From Pseudo-nitzschia pungens (Eukaryota; Bacillariophyta; Bacillariophyceae; Bacillariales; Bacillariaceae): a stretch of 64,000 bases of DNA. The stretch's first letter is position 1. Every line of letters starts with the position of its first letter. A program made the position numbers and the translations under genes. The stretch lies in NCBI GenBank assembly GCA_037355855.1, contig CM074762.1:2790001-2854000 (forward strand). Reading direction: 5' to 3'. Under the pieces are notes generated by a model. It was not told the origin of the DNA and did not search any database. It saw only the letters and a list, made by a program, of their open reading frames with translations. Shown here one piece after another: positions 46,484 through 59,029 of the stretch.

Positions 46484-48765
46484 TGTTCTCTATTCTCTAC
46501 TGTTTTGGCAAGATCCGATTACTTCGTGATTGGCAAAACAAGTGAGATCTGGAGAGTGCTTCTCACCTTTTTCTGTCCGTTACCACAGACCAGTAAGGTT
46601 ACAAAGTAGAAGTAACTTCGTACCTGTAATGGATTTTTGTTTCAAGATACTGGTACACGTAGTGACGGTAACCTTACGGTAAGTTAACCTTACCTTATCT
46701 ACGGTACCTATCAGGTGTCATCCGTGACCCGTGAAACAAAGAATGACTGGGATGTTGCTCTGATTGAGCGTGCGCGGGATGTGACATGATCCTACTACTA
46801 GCTCTAATAGGTCCTATTATATTAGTCCCACAGTGTTGACCACGCATGCCATCAAGAACATAGACTCAGTCACCATTTTTATGATACTTAAGTTGTTTGA
46901 ATGAGGTGCTGCATGGTGCCATCTTTGTTTTGTGAATTGATCACCACCAGCAGACCTTCTTGCAAAAACAGTGGGACCGAACAGCAATGATACTATGTGA
47001 AGAATAGCAAAGCTGTTTGACCCCATACCTCATTTATTGATCAATTATTTGGGAAGAGGATTGTAGTATACTGCACAATAAGATATCCTGGCTGAATAAC
47101 CTTCAAAGGCTGTTTATTTTGTATACACTGCTGGTAGCTCCAGTGCAGGAATGAATGCAATGATGCAGCATCATGCTGCTACTAGTACTTCTTCAATACC
47201 CAGCACCAATCCTGCATTGGGGTCATATATTGTCAAATAGAGGGATTGTAAGGGCTTGATAACATGAACATTGTTGTAGAGGAAAACCAATGCATTGGGG
47301 AAATGGAAATGCTTTCCATTCTCATACATAGGACTACTAGTGGAAGAGCAGGTAAATTGAAGAAGAATTGTACTGAACAAGTGAACGAACTGGAGTTGAG
47401 TGGAAACTAGTACTTCCTTCAGTTGTTTGAACTGTAAGGGTCATACACTGATACCCCTCAAATCTCGAGAAGATCCTTTTTCATATCTTTTGTGGTGAGC
47501 TGTCTTCAAATAATGGTGAGCTGTCTCATTTTTCGTATTCCGCTAGTACTACTCATACGTTTATTCATTGAGATTCATTGAAGGTTGGAAAAGTCGACAA
47601 GAGAAATGAACTTTGGCACCTTGTGATGATGTGTTTTGATTTTGAGAGAGAACTTGAAAATGAAGAGTTTTTTCCGAAAGAAACATTGAGAGGCATAATT
47701 ATTCGTTTTCATTGGCCAGGTGTTTGAAAACGATGCATTGCTTACTGCACGAATCCGTCTACATACTCGTATGTGTAATCCATTCTGAAAAAAAGCGCTA
47801 TTTATTCATCATCTCAGAGCTACGTATTCATTGATCAGGCAATATTGCTTTTTAACCCCTGATTTGGCGATTTGCTAGCGTCTACCGTATGATTCAATGT
47901 AGACTCGTATTTGTTGCACAATACGGCATTCGACGTAAGTAATTACCGGTAACGGTATTCATGTGAAAGTTTTTGAAAATGAAATGTTACGTTGGACCTC
48001 GTAAGATCTTACGGTACAAAACGGAAATATCGGGAGACACTAAAACATGTCTTGGGTATTACGGACGAGGACAGACGTCATAGTGATTTCGATAATGAGA
48101 CGCGACTATGGTAATTATGAATACTTAATGGCATTGTTGTCTGTTAGGTACGTCATCAATTGAAGTGTACTTCGACTGGGATAAATTTTCCCGTTAATAC
48201 GAACACTGATTAAGGTACGTTTACTGTGATGCGCATCGTGCGCATACTGATGAAACATTTGTCAGCGCCTGGGCCTGCGTTGGCTTCAAACATTTACTAT
48301 TACGAAGTAATCTTATTTGCAAAGGTACGAGTAACCTTAAGGTTATCATCATGCGGTGCTTAATTTTCGCTCTTTTGAAAAGACATATTGTTACCCTGCT
48401 GTTGTTGGAGCGTTCATACGATACCGTCGCGGTGAGTATGTAGCTTCCGGAATCAGCCTGCAGCACCTTACTGATTCAGTTACAGGTATTGTTATTGTAA
48501 CCTTGTTTTGATCTAATCATCTCATCGAAGACACACCTGTCCTCCAATTTATGGATAGAAGAGCACACGGTCGATTCCTGTTGGTAGCACTCTAGTGACT
48601 CGATGAACAGGCCAATTATACATTATTTTTAGGTACTTGAAGTGTTGATCTTGAACGACTAGAATTCGGGTAAACAACAAAAACAAAGAAACCGTGACCT
48701 CGGCGGTGCAGTTGGAGGTTGAATCTCCAACAACGCAGTGATCTCAGCAAAGAGCTTCATATACG
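46484..48765. other. Long A/T-rich intergenic region with repeats
   Basis: No gene supported over 2.3 kb. Contains two copies of the GTAAGGTTAC word (46593-46602 and, as complement, 46668-46677), the 17-base GTAAGATCTTACGGTAC word at 48001-48017, and scattered ACTAGTAC words at 47180-47570. Confidence 0.5.
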
Positions 48766-51709
48766 ATGAGTGACTGCTGTATCATGGTTCACCACGAGAT
48801 GAGATCGAGAAGTGAGGTCAGAACAAAAAGATCGAGAGAGCAATCCAGTGCAAATTCAGGCCCGAGGTTAGCTGTTGGGATTGAGATAACAAGCGTATTA
48901 AAAACAAACACGAGAAATACTAGTGCCGGTGAGGATAATATGGGAAGTCGAATCCTGTCCAAATCATCAAGCCAATGGAAAGCGATCGTCAAAGCCGAGC
49001 TACAACGAAACGTACACACAGATTACATCCCATAAAGAAGTTACCGATGAAAGCGGCGAGAGTGAAGATACAGAGAAGGGAAAACTTGCAAACGATGGGT
49101 GTTGCTCGGAAGCCAACTAGCGACACACAGGCAACCGCAGCATGAAGAGAATGTGGAGCAAGGAGTGAAATCATCAAATGAACAACAACAAGTTCACAAC
49201 ACTGCGAACGAAATGAAAGTTTGCGAACAAGAATCCATAACTAAAACAACCTGGAACTGCCTCCGGTGATGATCAACAGAGTTCTGAATCAAACACCCAA
49301 AGCCTATCTCTCCCACAGCATGAACGAATACAGCATGTAGGAACCGTTAGATATCAATTACAGATCGACACCGGCCTCATTAAAATTACGGGAGGTGTTA
49401 ATTTCACGGCTCGGACTGATTGCTCCTACGGGGCGAATACAAGTTGTAAGTTTCCTCTCTGCCTTTTGTTTGCAGCGCAACGAGATTTGGATTGCTGTTC
49501 GTGCAATTTCCCATTTGTATTACCACGTGATTATGTTATGCAAAGCAGCTTCGACGCTTACACAGCCGTATTCTTCACCACAGATCGATCTTTCTAGAAG
49601 AGGACTCTTGCAAAGTGATGCGGAACTTATAAGTAGTACCCTCCGAAACAACCCTCAGATTGCAGTATTAAAATTAGGATATAACAATTTTGGGGATGGA
49701 GGTGCCGGTGTGATCGCCTCTGAATGTGCGAAAGAAGGAAGGCATCATCAAAACTTAACTGTGTTGGACCTTGGATTCAATGGTATTGGTGACGATGGAT
49801 GCACAGCTCTTAGCTTACATATGGTGGCAGGAAATCATACTCTGCGCAATCTTTTTTTATCGGGGAACAACATTAAACAGAAGGGTGTCGTTGCACTTGC
49901 GAGCGCAATTCTTCATGGTTGCAGTTTGTCACGGCTACATCTTTCAAACAACAATTTAGGTGCAGAAGGAATAAGAGTACTTGTTCAGTCCATAGCGGAA
50001 GCAGAAAAGAGGGTGCAACAACTACTCCATAGGCAAGGCGGAATCAAGCTCGGTTACAATATTAAACCTGTGACCATCGAAGAGTGTTCTCTCGACAATG
50101 TCTCAATGACTTCGAAATGTTTCGAAACACTTTCGAACATGGTGATGACGAATTTCAACCTCAAGAACATATCTTTGGCAAACAACAACCTTGCTGACTC
50201 TGACTTGGCATTGCTATCTCAATCACTCACTCAAAACAAGAATATCCCGTTGACATCGTTGATCCTTTCATTCAACAAAATCACATGTGTCGGTGTCGAA
50301 TGCTTGATGAATGCGGTATGGGGTTCATCAACGTTGAAAGAAATCAAACTTGATAGTAATTTGATGCAAGATCGTGGTGCTCAACTTTGTTCCGTAGTTC
50401 TAGGTTCCATTCGATTGGAATTGCTGGATGTAAGCTTCAACAGAATATCAACGGTTGGCATAAAGGCAATAATGAAAAGCCTTTCAGAGAATGATTCACT
50501 GAAACGCCTTGCACTCTCAGGTGTTCCGATGGATCAAAATGCATCGAAGGCAGTATCGTATGCTCTCGCATACAACCAATCACTTCAGCGATTCAATATA
50601 GATAGCTGCAGTGTAGGATATTCTGGACAACGGCACATCGTTGCTGGTATTGTCTCTAATCGATACACGAAGTTGCAACGACTGACGGGGTTTCCACTTG
50701 CTCGTAAGTGCTGCGACTGCGCGGTTCACAAAATGGTTTGCTTCTGCGATTCCAGACTCACACTTTTCTTTAATTCGTCTTTTTAAGCTATCATAATGAC
50801 ATTGGGCCTACCACAGTTACCAGAAGAGTGGGGAAACGATAGGGTCTTGAGTTTCGTTAGGTTCATGTGGACTCACTGGAAATCGACAAAAACTGTTGAA
50901 CCCACTGAACGAGGTTGACGAGGCAGAAGATATTTCACGAGGGCCCGCCCCACCCTCTATGGTAGCCGCATCAGCAAAGCGCGCTTTTGGTTCTCTGAGC
51001 AAATCTGAAGAATCAAGGATTGCGTTCCAGAACGAACTTCAAAATCAAATCGATGACAACCCAATTATATCCCCTGATACTTCAATCCTTGTACGATCAT
51101 TGTCTGGAAATAATTTACAAGTGCCGTTGTGGGAAGAACAGCGGAAGGAGGTTCGCGAAATTGAAGAAACAGATCCTGATCCCGAAAGCATTGAGGAATG
51201 TTGGTCGTCGGAGATGGAGTCACTTGACCAGTCATCCTACACAGGATCGTCAACTGTGAGCTTCCAAAATGTAGCCGCGATGGAATATGAGCGACGTAAC
51301 ATGAATTTAACGTGGTTACGGTCTCACTTGCAGACGCTTACGGATATCGGTAACCTTCCATTTAACGACGCAGATCTATGGCAACTTCACCAGTATTACT
51401 TTTTCCCCTGCATACAACGGAGACGAAAATACGGAATTGGATACAACTGAAAACACCCACGACCGAGAGGAGAAGGGATCAGCAGAAGATGCCCAGGCAT
51501 CTTCGGAGTCAGAGAAATTCAACATCGGTCGTTCACAGTCATTCCGAGCTCTTGGATCAGCTGGAGCAGAGACTGACTCACCAGTCCAGCGTCCGAATAA
51601 AAGAAGCTCTTTGGGAGAAGAGTTGAAATTTGACCAGGGGAACGCGAAGCGCGCTAAGAACTCCAGACCAAGAATCGCGTACTATCCCACGCGTGAAGGA
51701 AAGGCTTGA
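48766..51709 (+). CDS. NLR-type leucine-rich repeat protein with disordered ends (multiple indels)
   Basis: A ribonuclease-inhibitor-type LRR protein. Proposed exons are 48766-49445, 49546-50703 and 50788-51709, with GT-AG introns of 100 and 84 bp. The intact middle exon has about a dozen LRRs (VLKLGYNNFGDGGAGVIA, LDLGFNGIGDDGCTALSL, LFLSGNNIKQKGVVALA, LHLSNNNLGAEGIRVL, SLILSFNKITCVGVECL, LLDVSFNRISTVGIKAI). The flanking 220 and 300 residues are polar and disordered. Exon 1 changes frame near 49040, 49118 and 49250, and exon 3 near 50890 and 51405. Allowing for these, every phase joins (918 aa). The start at 48766 is uncertain. It may be a gene in a poor consensus or a young pseudogene. No effector domain is recognised. 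Confidence 0.65.
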
Positions 51710-52787
51710 ATCAAAACCTTCCTCGAAAACGCTTTGCTTAGTTAAGGCAACTGAAATACATCGAGAACGCAATGCTTGAGGGTAGGAATATCTATTCCTA
51801 TAGAGATCAGGAAGAGGATGAATTCCCAACCACATCAGACGTTGAAATGGTTTTGCTTGACCTACTTTAGGAAGCGCATAAAACATTGAAATGTACGCTA
51901 TGCAGAATGTGGCAATTTTTATTGTAATACACATGTTGTGTTCATTACTATTACTATATAGCTAATTTTTTACATTCGTTTTGCAAAAAACATACAACGG
52001 TGTTCATTCAAACGACATAGACCATTGATGCTGTTTGCCGTGAATGATCATGTGAAGTATTTAGGCAGGACTAGGAGAACGTTAAGCAATCAAGAGATTT
52101 TGAGTCGAATATGCTCATTTGTATTCACTGATAATTCTTCGAATCGTATGAAGGGGGAAGTCATGATATTCCAATTCCAAGAAACGTGGGATTAGGGATT
52201 TTTCACTTATTTTCAATGAAGATATTATTTTCCAAACAGCCCCTGTTGTTTGAGTAAGAATTATCACATGCTTTTACTTTCAAATTAGGTTCCCCTTACT
52301 TTCCGTAGCTGACCTTCATGGGATTTTCGGTCTATTTTTTCTCTCAAATCATTGATCAGATTATGCAGAAAATTGAAGAAAGTATCTTTAGGAAGCATCG
52401 AGAACACAGCAGGTTCTGGGGAGTTTGATACATCATGTTTAGAGTAGTTGATTTTTTTAGAAGAAAAAGGGAGTATGAACACCTATATGGATATCAAATT
52501 CTGGCAGAGATATCCCACCATGTCCCATTGCGTCTAACTTTGTTGTACTAGTAGTGCTAGTATTAGTACTAGTAGGAGACATTGAAATGAAATAAGAAGA
52601 GTACACGATTCCACACGTCTACACGTACTACGTAGAGCTCACTCAAAGATAGCTATTGTATTTTCTCACTTTGAAGGGAACAAGCATCAATTGCGTAGAT
52701 GACAAAGTACGAACCGTCCTATTGCCTTGTTTTCGTTGACCAAGGCCGTCACAGCTGACACTTTTGTGTTCCAGTATTTTCTTGGAA
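51710..52787. other. A/T-rich intergenic region
   Basis: Downstream of the LRR gene. A CTAGTA-type simple repeat lies at about 52548-52580. No gene is seen. Confidence 0.4.
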
Positions 52788-53475
52788 GGTACCCGTGAAA
52801 AACTAAAATGAATCACGTTTACCATAATGAATCACGTCGAGTGACAGCATCTTTGCTTTTTGGAATATCTCCTTGCATACACCACCTCTGTTCAAAGTAA
52901 AGACATCGTCTGTTAGCTAACACTCTACTCTACAATGCTCTATATTCACTTTTAAACAACATTGCTTATTCTTCCCTTAGTAAGCTCTCGAATACAGAAA
53001 TTGGGCCAAAAACTGTGTGTTTTCGAGTGACAGCATTGAGCCGGCATGGTTTTTCGGCTTGCGCGCATGGTTTTCCAGCTTGCGCGCATAGCAAAAAACA
53101 GAACTCATTTTTTTCGTTTCGTTTCGAATTCAGTTTTTTTTTGTTCAACATGCTGTCACTCCGCGTGTAGAAAATGTAGATGCTGTCACTCGATCGTATG
53201 GTCCCGTGTAGAAAATGTACCAGTGTCTACATTTACCATGATGGATCAATTTTTGGCAATTTTTTGAAAAAACCACTAACTACAGGGGGCCAAAGCTATG
53301 GATGTAAGTCACTGATTTCAACAGGAGTTGTTGCAAACAGTCGGTTTATAGTGTTTATGAATAGGTTGTAACTTTCGTTGAGGAGGTTTCCGTTACTGGG
53401 AGGAGGTATTTGGTCAGATAGTGAGGCAACAATCTGTCACTCCGACGTGATTCATTTTAGTTTTTCACGGGTACC
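52788..53475. mobile_element. Putative non-autonomous element with terminal inverted repeats
   Basis: A perfect 31-bp inverted repeat bounds 688 bp: left arm 52788-52818 and right arm 53445-53475. Both begin GGTACCCGTGAAAAACTAAA reading inward. Homology continues inward (AATCACGTCG(G)AGTGACAG) if one allows a 19-bp duplication in the left arm. Inside are two direct copies of GCATGGTTTTYCRGCTTGCG (53044 and 53069), two copies of CGTGTAGAAAATGTA (53164 and 53206) and inverted copies of the AGTGACAGCAT word. There is no transposase frame. No clear target-site duplication is seen. This looks like a MITE-like element. Confidence 0.6.
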
Positions 53476-53997
53476 GGTACCAGGTAAGGTTACCGGTAAG
53501 TACGTAAGGTTTACGGTAGATGTGATTCATATTTTTCAGCATCACTCCGTTACGAATTGGTCCGTCCACCCGCTAAGATTACCCTACCGTGCTGTAAACC
53601 TCACCTTGTACAGAAAAGAGTTCCACAAAAATTAAAATGTGACTCGTGAATCACGAATCATCCTTTTTTGATCGCTGATGAAGCATTAACTTTTTGTTTT
53701 TAGTGAGATGTCATTGCCTTGTCCGTCCTCGAGGCTTTCACGTTTCGCCACGTTCTGCAATGCATGATTCGATAAGGCGCTCTCCGCCACACAAAAAGAG
53801 TGGTCATTGTCACTAAAGTCGTTTACGATGCCAAGCACTTTGGAGGGTTTGGTAGTGGTGATCACTGCAGGAAAGCGTTCTTAGTTACGGTCGGAGGGTT
53901 CGTTTCTCGTATGAACGTTCGTGGATAAGGCTCACTGCTGTTCTCATAATTGCTTTCAATTCTGCTTTAGGATAACTTTAACAATACACACGTCAAG

Positions 53998-54544
53998 ATG
54001 GCCAGTGAACAAACCTACATCATGATCAGTAAGTTCAAGTCGAAACCGTGTCGCATGAAAGTATGTTATTGGTTGATGACTGTGACGACGCTCACCGATT
54101 CCCTTCTCTTTTCCCACGGTAGAGCCTGATGGCGTCCAACGTGGACTCATCGGTGAAATCATCAAGCGATTTGAACAAAAAGGTTACAAGCTTGTTGCCA
54201 TGAAGCTCACCAGCCCTACTAAGGAACACATGGAAAACCACTACGAAGACTTGAAGGAGAAGAAGTTCTTCCCCGGTCTTATCGCTTACATGACTTCTGG
54301 ACCCGTTTGCGCCATGGTTTGGGAAGGAAAGAATGTTGTCGCTGAGGGACGCAAGATGCTTGGAGCCACCATGCCTTCCGAAAGTGCAATGGGAACCATC
54401 CGTGGTGATTTCTGCATTGAAGTTGGCCGAAACATCTGCCACGGAAGTGATGCTGTCGACTCCGCCAAGAAGGAAATCGCCATGTGGTTCCCTGAGGGTG
54501 TCACCAGCTACACCTCGTGCGAGGAGTCCTGGATCTACGAGTAA
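53998..54544 (+). CDS. NDK: Nucleoside diphosphate kinase
   Basis: Transfers the gamma phosphate between NTPs and NDPs through a phosphohistidine. Exons are 53998-54028 and 54123-54544; the 94-bp GT-AG intron splits the Lys codon of [13 protein letters not shown]. The product is 150 aa, normal for the family. Landmarks are [52 protein letters not shown] and the active-site His in [35 protein letters not shown] closes it. There is no targeting presequence, so it is cytosolic. Codon use is biased to a few codons, as in a highly expressed gene. The ttctgctttag just upstream may end a 5' UTR intron. Confidence 0.95.
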
Positions 54545-54628
54545 ATCCGAAGCCCACTTGATTTGGAAACTACTTCGAAAACACAGATCAGACATGTTTG
54601 TAAAGATACTATAGAAAGAATTTAAAAG

Positions 54629-56187
54629 CTATGCTTCGCCTGATATTTTGTGCGTAATTGATTCACCTGGAACTCGGACTGATACATAGACGGAATCGTG
54701 GTGTCCATGCATTATTCGAAGATTGTCATCCATGTAGATAATATCACAGAAGACAGATCCGTGTCCTCCAATCGGCCGTTTTAAGTCAAACCGTAGAGTG
54801 CCATCTTCCTCGATCTTTTCGTGTATGTGAGCGCCGAGAAGGAGTCGTGCTGCAAGACTATTCGCGTATTCTCTAATATCCCTATTCGGTGCAGAAGAAG
54901 TATCAAATATTTTCTTCCACTCGTCGACATCCTTTTCTTCATCCTGAACCTCAAGGGACCCTCCGGAAAACCAGATACTCAATCGGTTCGCCACGTTCGG
55001 GTCGGGTATGCTATAGCCTTGGGTCGTCAAAATAGCGCGGATTGCTTTGGGTACAATGTAGTTTTCGCTTTGTGTTCCATCTACAAAATTACCTTTTCGA
55101 TCCTGCCCAGGTTCGATTGTAATAGCAACGACAATGCTACATAGTGGTTGAAATTCGAAAATAGAAGCAAAAATATGAGATACGAAGTGATCTCAGTGAT
55201 GAAAGACGAAAGAGGGACTTACTCATACGTCCGCAGCCTGCAGTTTCCTTGCTTGATATCTTGTATCAATACTCGAGGAACGTGGAGTGGTCTACCTGGA
55301 TTGTTTGGGTCAACGGCCTGTACGTGATTGAACGACCCCTGAAATGAGCATATCAAACCCGTGGGTTTGAACATGTCAAAACTTATGCGTCCTAAAGAAT
55401 ATTTGTTCTCTCCTTTTTCATTGATTCCTTTGCATTCAGTGAAAGTCGGCTTCGATATTGTCAACCAGTTGCCTTCTTGCGAAATCTGGTCCACTTCTTT
55501 GATTCCATGCTGCATGAATTCGTTTTCGAGTATATGCTGGTATTTCAAAAAATCAGGGGTATGAACGTCGCCACCTGATGATCGCAGCTCCTCAATCATG
55601 AGTTGCTTGACAACCTCGATACTGACTTTTTTGGACAAAGATGAATCACGCGCTGCAAGGCTGCTAGCAAGTTCGTTCGTACTCTGAAGGAAAGCTTCTT
55701 CTGCGGCACGTTTCTTGTGGTTTCCTTTATTCCTTGATCTTTGGGTCTCGCTTTGTGATTTCTCATTGACGACACTGTCCAATCGACGGGAGGATGCTGT
55801 ACTTTTCACCCACCATTTATCGTAAACCCCCTGTGCCTTCACAGCGGCAGTATCTGCCACTTTCGGTTCAATACCGTGCAAAAAGCATTCGCTGTAGAAT
55901 AAAGCAGCAGTGTGTGCTCGTTTCCTTTCCGTTCGATCGAAGGGAGCTATGGGTCGTCCGAGAAGAGGTGCGGCGGCCTTGTCTAATGAAACTCGTTGGA
56001 AACAAAAAGGAGGTATCTCATTCTGCTGGGTGACCAATATTTTGCGTTCAGGACGCGGGTCTTCGGCCGTCATGTTTCGTCCTACGAATTTCTCGAAAAT
56101 AGAGTTGGATGTTGTTTATCGTCTTTTGAATCTGCACTTACCTTTATTGCACCGGCCCTGAAACTTTTCGATATGGATTGTGTTCAT
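54629..56187 (-). CDS. Uncharacterised conserved-looking protein
   Basis: Exons in coding order are 56187-56142, 56081-55223 and about 55080-54629, giving about 451 aa. The first intron (60 bp, GT-AG) is well placed; the second needs one extra base near its acceptor for the phase to join. I do not recognise the family. Visible features are DPRPERKILVTQQNEIPPFC near the start, a basic Lys/Arg middle, and a compact beta-rich half (NWLTISKPTFTECKG, YSLGRISFDMFKPTGLICSF, VLIQDIKQGNCRLRTY, IYMDDNLRIMHGHHDSVYVS) that resembles a lipocalin-like or fibrillin-like barrel only loosely. There is no signal peptide or membrane helix. It ends 84 bp from NDPK. Confidence 0.65.
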
Positions 56188-57072
56188 GTTATTCTGCTGG
56201 TTTTTATTGAAGGAACGAGTATTCTTGTTTTCGCAACTCGATGTCTTCGAGTGAATCCATCTCTATCAACAGTAAACTAGAACAGAAGACGAGTGTTCTT
56301 CACATTCTTCATGACTGTAAAGGATCTGTTTTATTGGACGAAAACAGATGCGTCAGTTGGCATGATTAATTTTCATTTGAGAAATACAGATGCGTCAGTT
56401 TTTGGACGATTAAGTTCGCGTTCTTCCAATCCTCCAGCAAATTCCTTATTTAGGCTGAAAGTGATTGAAGTATGTTTCTTTTGACATCTTCATACCGTAC
56501 GGTACGGAAAAACTTTAAAATTAATGATAATGTTTGATGTGACACCGAACGGAAGTAAGGTTACTCGTACCGAACCGTTCAGTTCACTACAATGCATTAC
56601 CGGAACTGGTAGAGAACGCTAGAATCCAAGAGCACATCTGAGGGGTCGATCACGATGGCTTCCAAAATGTACGAAGTATTATTGTTATTATTATTTTGGA
56701 AGACGGCTTCAGACTTCCGTATCACGTACTTCTACCGTATCGGTAAAATGCAACCGTAGTTGCGCGCGCTATGCGCCCGTGCAACTCCTACCACATAGTA
56801 CGTATACATAGGTACGTTCCTAAGTACGCCTCATTTTTTGACGTACGGGACCGTTTCTAATGGCTGAGAGTACAGTACCGGTTGCTCTGTAGACCCCCTT
56901 AACGTTACTGAAACAGTAGTTTTTTTCTCCGTATATTAACACGGAGGTGCGCAACCTTCGTTGCATTATTAATAAAAACAGGACTCATGTCTATCGAAAT
57001 TTCTGTCAGTAATCCACTGTTTGCTCACTATTTCACAGAAAAAAACACAAACACCAAAACACTATGCCAAAG

Positions 57073-57215
57073 CTACTGCTACTATTAGTAGTACCACTTC
57101 TATTAGTAGTAGTAGTGGTGGTGGTAGTGGTAGTAGTACCATACTACTACTAGTAGCAGTGGTAGTAGTGGTAGTAGTCTATTACTATTACTAGTACTAC
57201 TAGTACTACTTTGAT
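57073..57215. repeat. ACTAGT/AGTACT trinucleotide-like simple repeat
   Basis: Runs of TAGTAGTAC, GTGGTAGTAG and ACTAGTACTACTAG with interruptions. Similar patches are at 57540-57605, 57700-57785 and 58620-58655. Confidence 0.75.
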
Positions 57216-57438
57216 ATTTGATCATCAGCAAGAGATATGAATAAGACAACAGAAACAGCAACAACAGCAGCCCACGGAGTGCTGGCAAACAATGAGTCTA
57301 CAGGGGGATACAGTTCAAGCGATAGTATTGTACACACTCAGATACTTCAAGACACTCCCCTAGAGGTAGTACATTACTAGTATTACATCCCCAATATGGT
57401 GCTTACTAATTTAAAGGAGATCAGAACAAAATAAGTGG

Positions 57439-57474
57439 GAGCTGAGCTGAGCTGAGCTCAGCTCAGTTCAGCTC
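57439..57474. repeat. Near-perfect AGCTGAGCT palindrome
   Basis: 36 bp built of GAGCT units that read GAGCTGAGCTGAGCTGAG into its own complement, with one mismatched pair, so it can fold into a cruciform. Confidence 0.75.
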
Positions 57475-59029
57475 TGTATGTATCTTGTTGCCTTGTAGTA
57501 TAGCACTGTAGCTTGGGCAAGATGCCAATGGTGGTATGCATCTTAGTACTACTACTAGTAGTAGTACTAGTATTACTAGCAGCATTTCATGTATTTGTAT
57601 TATACTACTAATAGCTCCATGAGAACATCTAAACAAGTGTGAGCTCTGGTATGTCAAACAAACAATCACATCTGGAGATACATGCTGTCTATCAGGACAG
57701 TACTCTAGGTAGTACCAGTAGTAGTATCCTTGCAGCCTTGCACCAACAACACCCTGGTGTTTCACTACTACTAGTACTACTAGTGTTGCTGTTTGTTTTG
57801 TTGGCTAGGGGAAGTACCCCTGTTGTTGCTGCTAAGGCATGTTTTCAAAGTTCAAGTTTATTGTTGTTACCCTTGCCGGTCTGTGAATCTGCTCTTTAGA
57901 TTGGCCGACCCGATGCCAAGTAAAATCAGATAACATCTAAAGAAAAAATCGATGTCAAATTTTATCACGTGATTTTACACGTTGTTTTTAGTTTTCGACT
58001 TAGAAATATTTTTGTGATGCGTTCTATCGGTCTTAGGCATCTGAGTGAGAGTGACTGCCATGTAGGATTGTACGTGTTTCCCTCGTACTCATTCTTTTTG
58101 TAACCAAATGAGTTTTGCGCGCGCCAAATGAGCCCACGTAGAAATTCTACATGTTTTCTGGTACTCATTCTTTTTAGTTGCATTCTGTGTAGTTACCATC
58201 ACCGTACGTGTAGTAGGGTCTTTCTGCCGTGGTAGCCTACTAGTCTCAAAACTCGAATCAGTGAAAATCCCTCTGAAAAAAGTTACCGACAACCGGTAGT
58301 ACAGTAATGGCAATGGAGATCACTCCAAAAAAGGTAAGGTGTACGGTAAGGAAGAAATGCCACCATTTGATTCCAAGACCACAAATTTCCATGAAGTTCC
58401 AATCAGATTGGTGGGATGTTCTGAATCAGCTCCTTTTCTTGCATCGTGCATGTGTTTTTTTTTTAAATAAATAAAAAAAACAGGTAGTAAGGTTAACCTC
58501 ACTGTAGAGTAACTGTGCATGTCTATTGAGCTTTGCACTGGTATTTTATGAACGCCACGTCTAGCCCTATGATACCAGGCCAGAAAGAAGTAGTAACTCC
58601 CAAAACTTCTGCCTGATAATACTATTAGTAGGTAGTACTAGTACTAGTAGCTGCTGAGAACTCAACAAAAGCATCATTTGGGTATGTTGTTACTTCTATC
58701 TTATTACAGTGCAGCTACAAGATAGCTAGTAGACACTGTGCATAGTACAGCACTGCCAGTAAATCATGAAAGTCTACTGGTGTGGTGCAGAATGGTTCAG
58801 GAATTTTCAATCAGAAAATTACTTGTACTTCGTACAAGTATTGTACTTCGCAGTATCGTACTTCGTACTTAGTAAAGGTAATAGAATTACTTGAGGGATA
58901 CCTCTCTGTACAACTACTACTGGTTGGGGACATGGGTCGAAACCACACTTCTGAAAAGTGCGAATATACACTTTTTTAACTTTGCTACTAATACCGTACG
59001 TAAACTCCTACCCACGGAAACTACGAAGA

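Noticed and set aside
1..51709. Programmed +1 frameshifting at stop codons (Euplotes-like)
   Set aside because: At several sites the conserved residues of the new frame already appear well upstream of the old frame's stop (ELVKLV in the synthetase, the GT14 stretch after 17235, the RAD7-like FRITVDF), so the shift is not at the stop. Slip sites share no sequence and a few shifts go the other way.
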